This document shows positions 6,317 to 8,519 of a DNA stretch of 8,519 nucleotides, one piece after another. The DNA is from an uncultured Oscillospiraceae bacterium. GTDB taxonomy: Bacteria; Bacillota; Clostridia; Oscillospirales; Acutalibacteraceae. The position numbers and the translations under genes are program-made. Where the stretch lies: positions 1-8,519 of the forward strand of contig CABUCT010000045.1 of the NCBI GenBank assembly GCA_902490145.1, in the 5' to 3' direction. The first letter of the stretch is position 1. Every line of letters starts with the position of its first letter. The notes beneath the pieces were generated by a model. It was not told the origin of the DNA. It did no database searches and saw nothing but the letters and a program-made list of their open reading frames with translations.

Positions 6317-7954
6317 ATGAGCGATAACAATGATAAAATCAAAGATTTTAGAGTGATTGCGGCAACTGATGATCAAATACAGGAGAACTTTGGAAAAGTT
6401 TCGTCAAAGTATACTCCAAAGCACGCAAAGCCAAATAAAAAAAATGAAAAAAAATCAGAAAGTAAGGAAAAAGTAAAAAAAGAAAAAACTACTCGTCCGC
6501 CTAAATTAGAAAAGCTCGAAAAAGAAAAAAAATCAGCAAAATCAACCAAATCGGATATTACAAGAAATAATGAAAAATCAAATGATATTAATTTGACTAA
6601 AAAGTCAACGAATGAAAATTATAACATATCTACTCCTTTTATGAACGACAGAACGTCTGGTGGTTCAAATATAAAACATAAGAATATAGGTCAAAAGGCT
6701 GAAACAGCTTATAAAGAACGGTCAAAACCTAAAAAAACGAAAGAGAAAAATGCTGAAAATAAAAAGAAAATCAATTTAAAAACATTTCATTTGTTTAAGA
6801 AAAATATTAAAAAAGTTGAAAAAAAGAACGGGATGACCGTAATAAAAAATCCCAAAAAAAAGAGCGGTTTTCAAAAATTTTTTATAGCGGTTGCAATTGT
6901 TGTTGCAGCAATTATTACAGTAAATATTGCTCTTCCGGTGGGACTCATAGAGTATACCGGCAACTTCTTTTCCGGACTTGGTACAGGGAAGGGGTTCCCG
7001 GTTAGTATCTCTGCTTCAGCAAGTCGAAATATTGCCTCATCCGGAAATGATATAGTTCTGCTCGGAGATTCTTCGGTAATGTTGTATAAAAAGAACGGAA
7101 AGATTATTTTTAATCGAACTCACAATTTCTCAAATCCGGCTATTGTCACCAGTGATTCAAGGATACTCGTATATGATAGGGGAGGTTCATCTTTCAGAGT
7201 TGAAAATCGAACGCGTCTGCTTTATGACATTGATATTGAAAACGAGATAATTACTGCCGGTATTGCTGAAAACGGTAGTTTTGCAATAGCATCTTATTCT
7301 GATAAATATGTTAGTGATGTAACTGTATATTCAAAAAACGGAGACCAAAAAATGCAGTGGCATTCTTCTGATCGACAGGTTGTATCGCTTGCCCTTTCCA
7401 GAAACGGAAAGTATATGTCGGTAGGAACTCTTGCAGCACAGGGCGGAGAATATATATCCCAGATATTGATTTTCAGAGTAAAAGACGGTAAAATTTTGAC
7501 AGAACAGACTTATGAAAAGTCTGTTATAGCGTCGCTTAATTATAACAGAGGATATGTTGTAGGTGTCTTCAATAATATGCTTACTTCTGTAAACACAAGT
7601 GGAAAACGGACTGATTATACAGTTGAAAATGGAAAAATATCCTGTTTTGCCAAAAACAAAAATGGCGTTGTCATATCAGTGCAAAAGTTTAATGACGATG
7701 AAAATAACATTATCCTTATATTCAATAATGCTATGAAAAACATCGGAACGGTGGATCTTGATTGTCCGGCAAACGCTGTTTCCATGAAAGGCAAAAATGT
7801 TGTGGCTTTATCCAACGATTCAATTATTTTGTTTAATAAAAACGGAGTAAAAAAGAAAACAAAGAATCTTGATGCGGATGCACACAGAATTGTTTCGGTG
7901 AATTCGGGTGTGGCATGTCTTTGCTCTTCTACACTTGAGTTTGTAAAAATATAA
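6317..7954 (+). CDS. Membrane-anchored protein with Lys-rich cytoplasmic tail and probable extracellular beta-propeller (DUF5711-like)
   Basis: The 545-residue protein has three parts. Residues 1-187 are very rich in Lys, Glu, Ser and Asn, low in hydrophobics and probably disordered. Residues about 188-210 form one hydrophobic membrane span, preceded by a KNPKKKSGFQK cluster, so the positive-inside rule puts the N-terminus in the cytoplasm. Residues 211-545 form a beta-rich domain outside. That domain carries recurrent strand-turn units, a hydrophobic run ending in Tyr/Phe then a Gly turn, near 254, 283, 335, 383, 421, 465 and 503. This suggests about seven blades of a WD40/PQQ-like propeller. 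The layout and the GFPVSI phrase after the span resemble the clostridial DUF5711 family; I recall that name but cannot check it. No enzyme motif is visible and the function is unknown. It is probably the last gene of the upstream operon, and a cvpA-like gene follows after 71 bases. Confidence 0.8.
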   Translation: MSDNNDKIKDFRVIAATDDQIQENFGKVSSKYTPKHAKPNKKNEKKSESKEKVKKEKTTRPPKLEKLEKEKKSAKSTKSDITRNNEKSNDINLTKKSTNENYNISTPFMNDRTSGGSNIKHKNIGQKAETAYKERSKPKKTKEKNAENKKKINLKTFHLFKKNIKKVEKKNGMTVIKNPKKKSGFQKFFIAVAIVVAAIITVNIALPVGLIEYTGNFFSGLGTGKGFPVSISASASRNIASSGNDIVLLGDSSVMLYKKNGKIIFNRTHNFSNPAIVTSDSRILVYDRGGSSFRVENRTRLLYDIDIENEIITAGIAENGSFAIASYSDKYVSDVTVYSKNGDQKMQWHSSDRQVVSLALSRNGKYMSVGTLAAQGGEYISQILIFRVKDGKILTEQTYEKSVIASLNYNRGYVVGVFNNMLTSVNTSGKRTDYTVENGKISCFAKNKNGVVISVQKFNDDENNIILIFNNAMKNIGTVDLDCPANAVSMKGKNVVALSNDSIILFNKNGVKKKTKNLDADAHRIVSVNSGVACLCSSTLEFVKI

Positions 7955-7963
7955 TTATGTGTA

Positions 7964-7992
7964 TTGAATTTGTTTTATAATAGTGTTAAAAT
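7964..7992 (+). promoter_or_regulatory. Probable sigma-A promoter for the cvpA-like gene
   Basis: TTGAAT (7964-7969, four of six matches to the -35 box) and TAAAAT (7987-7992, five of six to the -10 box) are separated by exactly 17 bases. A TG one base upstream of the -10 (7984-7985) makes it an extended -10. Transcription would begin near 7999, giving a leader of about 27 bases. A perfect TATAAT also occurs at 7976-7981 but has no good -35 at 15-18 bases. The promoter lies in the largest intergenic gap of the window (7955-8025). No hairpin followed by a T-run is seen there, so read-through from the upstream operon is also likely. Confidence 0.6.
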
Positions 7993-8013
7993 TATGTTGA
8001 ATTACACAATCTT

Positions 8014-8020
8014 GGAGAAG
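8014..8020 (+). promoter_or_regulatory. Ribosome binding site of the cvpA-like gene
   Basis: GGAGAAG, with the GGAG core at 8014-8017, lies 8 bases before ATG 8026. It supports that start for a gene that has no visible stop inside the window. Confidence 0.75.
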
Positions 8021-8025
8021 TATTT

Positions 8026-8519
8026 ATGAATTTCGTATTAGATATCATATTACTGGCCATTTTGGTTTTATCCGTAGTTATCGGCATAAGAAAAGGCTTT
8101 ATTCGAATGACGGTTTCTGTCGTAGGAACTATTTTAGCAGTTGTTCTTGCATTTGCACTGTCTGCGGGATCGGCAAAGTTAATATATAACATTTGTTTTG
8201 AAGAACGTATTTCCACGGCGGTTGATAATGTGGTTCAAGAAGAAATCGGAGATACGGCAGACGAAACAATAGACAGATTGTTTTCCCAGGATAAATTCAT
8301 TATGAAAATTGCAAAAACCTGCGGATTAACACCTGAATATACAAAAAGTAAGGTTCCTGATGGAAATATTATTTCTGTAAGCAATGGAATAACTAATAAT
8401 GTTATCAAACCTGCATTTATTTCGTTTTTGCGAATAATATCGTTCATAGTATTGTTGCTTTTGCTGTTATTTGTTTCAGGGGTGCTTTCAAAAATTATAG
8501 GAAAGACTCTAAAACATAC
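8026..8519 (+). CDS. CvpA-family membrane protein (3'-truncated by window edge)
   Basis: The frame from ATG 8026 stays open to the end of the window, giving 164 residues plus two bases. The N-terminus, FVLDIILLAILVLSVVIG then IRKGFIRMTVSVVGTI, matches the CvpA/colicin V production family: a first span, a G-x-x-KGF turn and a second span. Hydrophobic segments are near 3-21, 28-47 and 136-157. Between spans two and three is a polar, acidic segment of about 88 residues (48-135). This is longer than in the compact E. coli CvpA but similar to what I recall in clostridial homologues. CvpA proteins are inner-membrane proteins of poorly defined role, linked to colicin V export, purF expression and envelope stress in proteobacteria. 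The role here is unknown. The gene has its own promoter and follows the propeller gene, a pairing that may indicate a shared envelope function. Confidence 0.85.
   Translation, partial: MNFVLDIILLAILVLSVVIGIRKGFIRMTVSVVGTILAVVLAFALSAGSAKLIYNICFEERISTAVDNVVQEEIGDTADETIDRLFSQDKFIMKIAKTCGLTPEYTKSKVPDGNIISVSNGITNNVIKPAFISFLRIISFIVLLLLLLFVSGVLSKIIGKTLKH

Noticed and set aside
7951..7958. Palindrome ATAATTAT after the propeller gene as a terminator
   Set aside because: It is only eight bases of A/T with no GC stem or loop and no T-run of the kind expected for an intrinsic terminator.
7976..7981. Perfect TATAAT as the main -10 box
   Set aside because: Hexamers at 15-18 base spacing upstream (such as AATTAT) are poor -35 matches, and TTGAAT at 7964 is only 6 bases away; the TAAAAT at 7987 fits better, though secondary use cannot be excluded.
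7992..8447. Two antisense open frames near the right end (70-74 codons)
   Set aside because: They are mirror images of the CvpA-like gene, which has a promoter, ribosome binding site and recognisable family N-terminus on the + strand.
1..8519. Mobile element, CRISPR array, tRNA/rRNA gene, riboswitch or defence system
   Set aside because: Reading both strands, I saw no transposase, repeat-spacer pattern, tRNA-like cloverleaf or defence-type domain; genes are tightly packed housekeeping functions with uniform orientation.

Overview
The window is an ordinary-looking stretch of chromosome from a low-to-moderate GC Gram-positive bacterium. It most resembles a gut-type clostridium (class Clostridia, perhaps the Oscillospirales/Ruminococcaceae side). 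I base this on AT-rich codon use, strong AGGAGG-like ribosome binding sites, TTG starts, a Firmicutes-style ecfA1-ecfA2-ecfT-truA block, and a DUF5711-like gene followed by a cvpA-like gene. Taxonomy is inferred from protein style only. All eight genes lie on the + strand.

Layout: the 3' part of ruvB (2-790) is followed by glmM (814-2130). A class I SAM-dependent methyltransferase (2130-2996) overlaps the end of glmM by one base. Next come the two ATPases and the membrane coupling protein of an ECF vitamin/metal transporter: ecfA1 (3010-3855), ecfA2 (3872-4732) and ecfT (4734-5564). Then follow truA (5573-6304) and a 545-residue membrane-anchored protein with a long basic N-terminal tail and a probable beta-propeller outside the cell (6317-7954). 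Gaps between these genes run from -1 to 23 bases and I see no terminator, so ruvB to the propeller gene is probably one transcription unit. A 71-base gap holds a good sigma-A type promoter, and a CvpA-family membrane protein gene (8026 onward) runs off the right edge.

How the genes fit together: they are housekeeping functions with no single pathway. RuvB drives Holliday junction migration, GlmM makes glucosamine-1-phosphate for the cell wall, and the methyltransferase probably modifies RNA. EcfA1/A2/T form the shared energy module that serves substrate-binding S components encoded elsewhere. TruA makes pseudouridine in the tRNA anticodon arm. The last two genes encode envelope proteins of unknown exact role.

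I found no mobile element, CRISPR array, RNA gene, defence system or obvious new system. The most notable points are: an apparent clean 11-residue in-frame deletion in the first domain of GlmM; glmM and the ecf-truA block both lying away from their usual neighbours; consecutive TTG starts for both ECF ATPases; and the unusual architecture and A-tract richness of the propeller protein gene.
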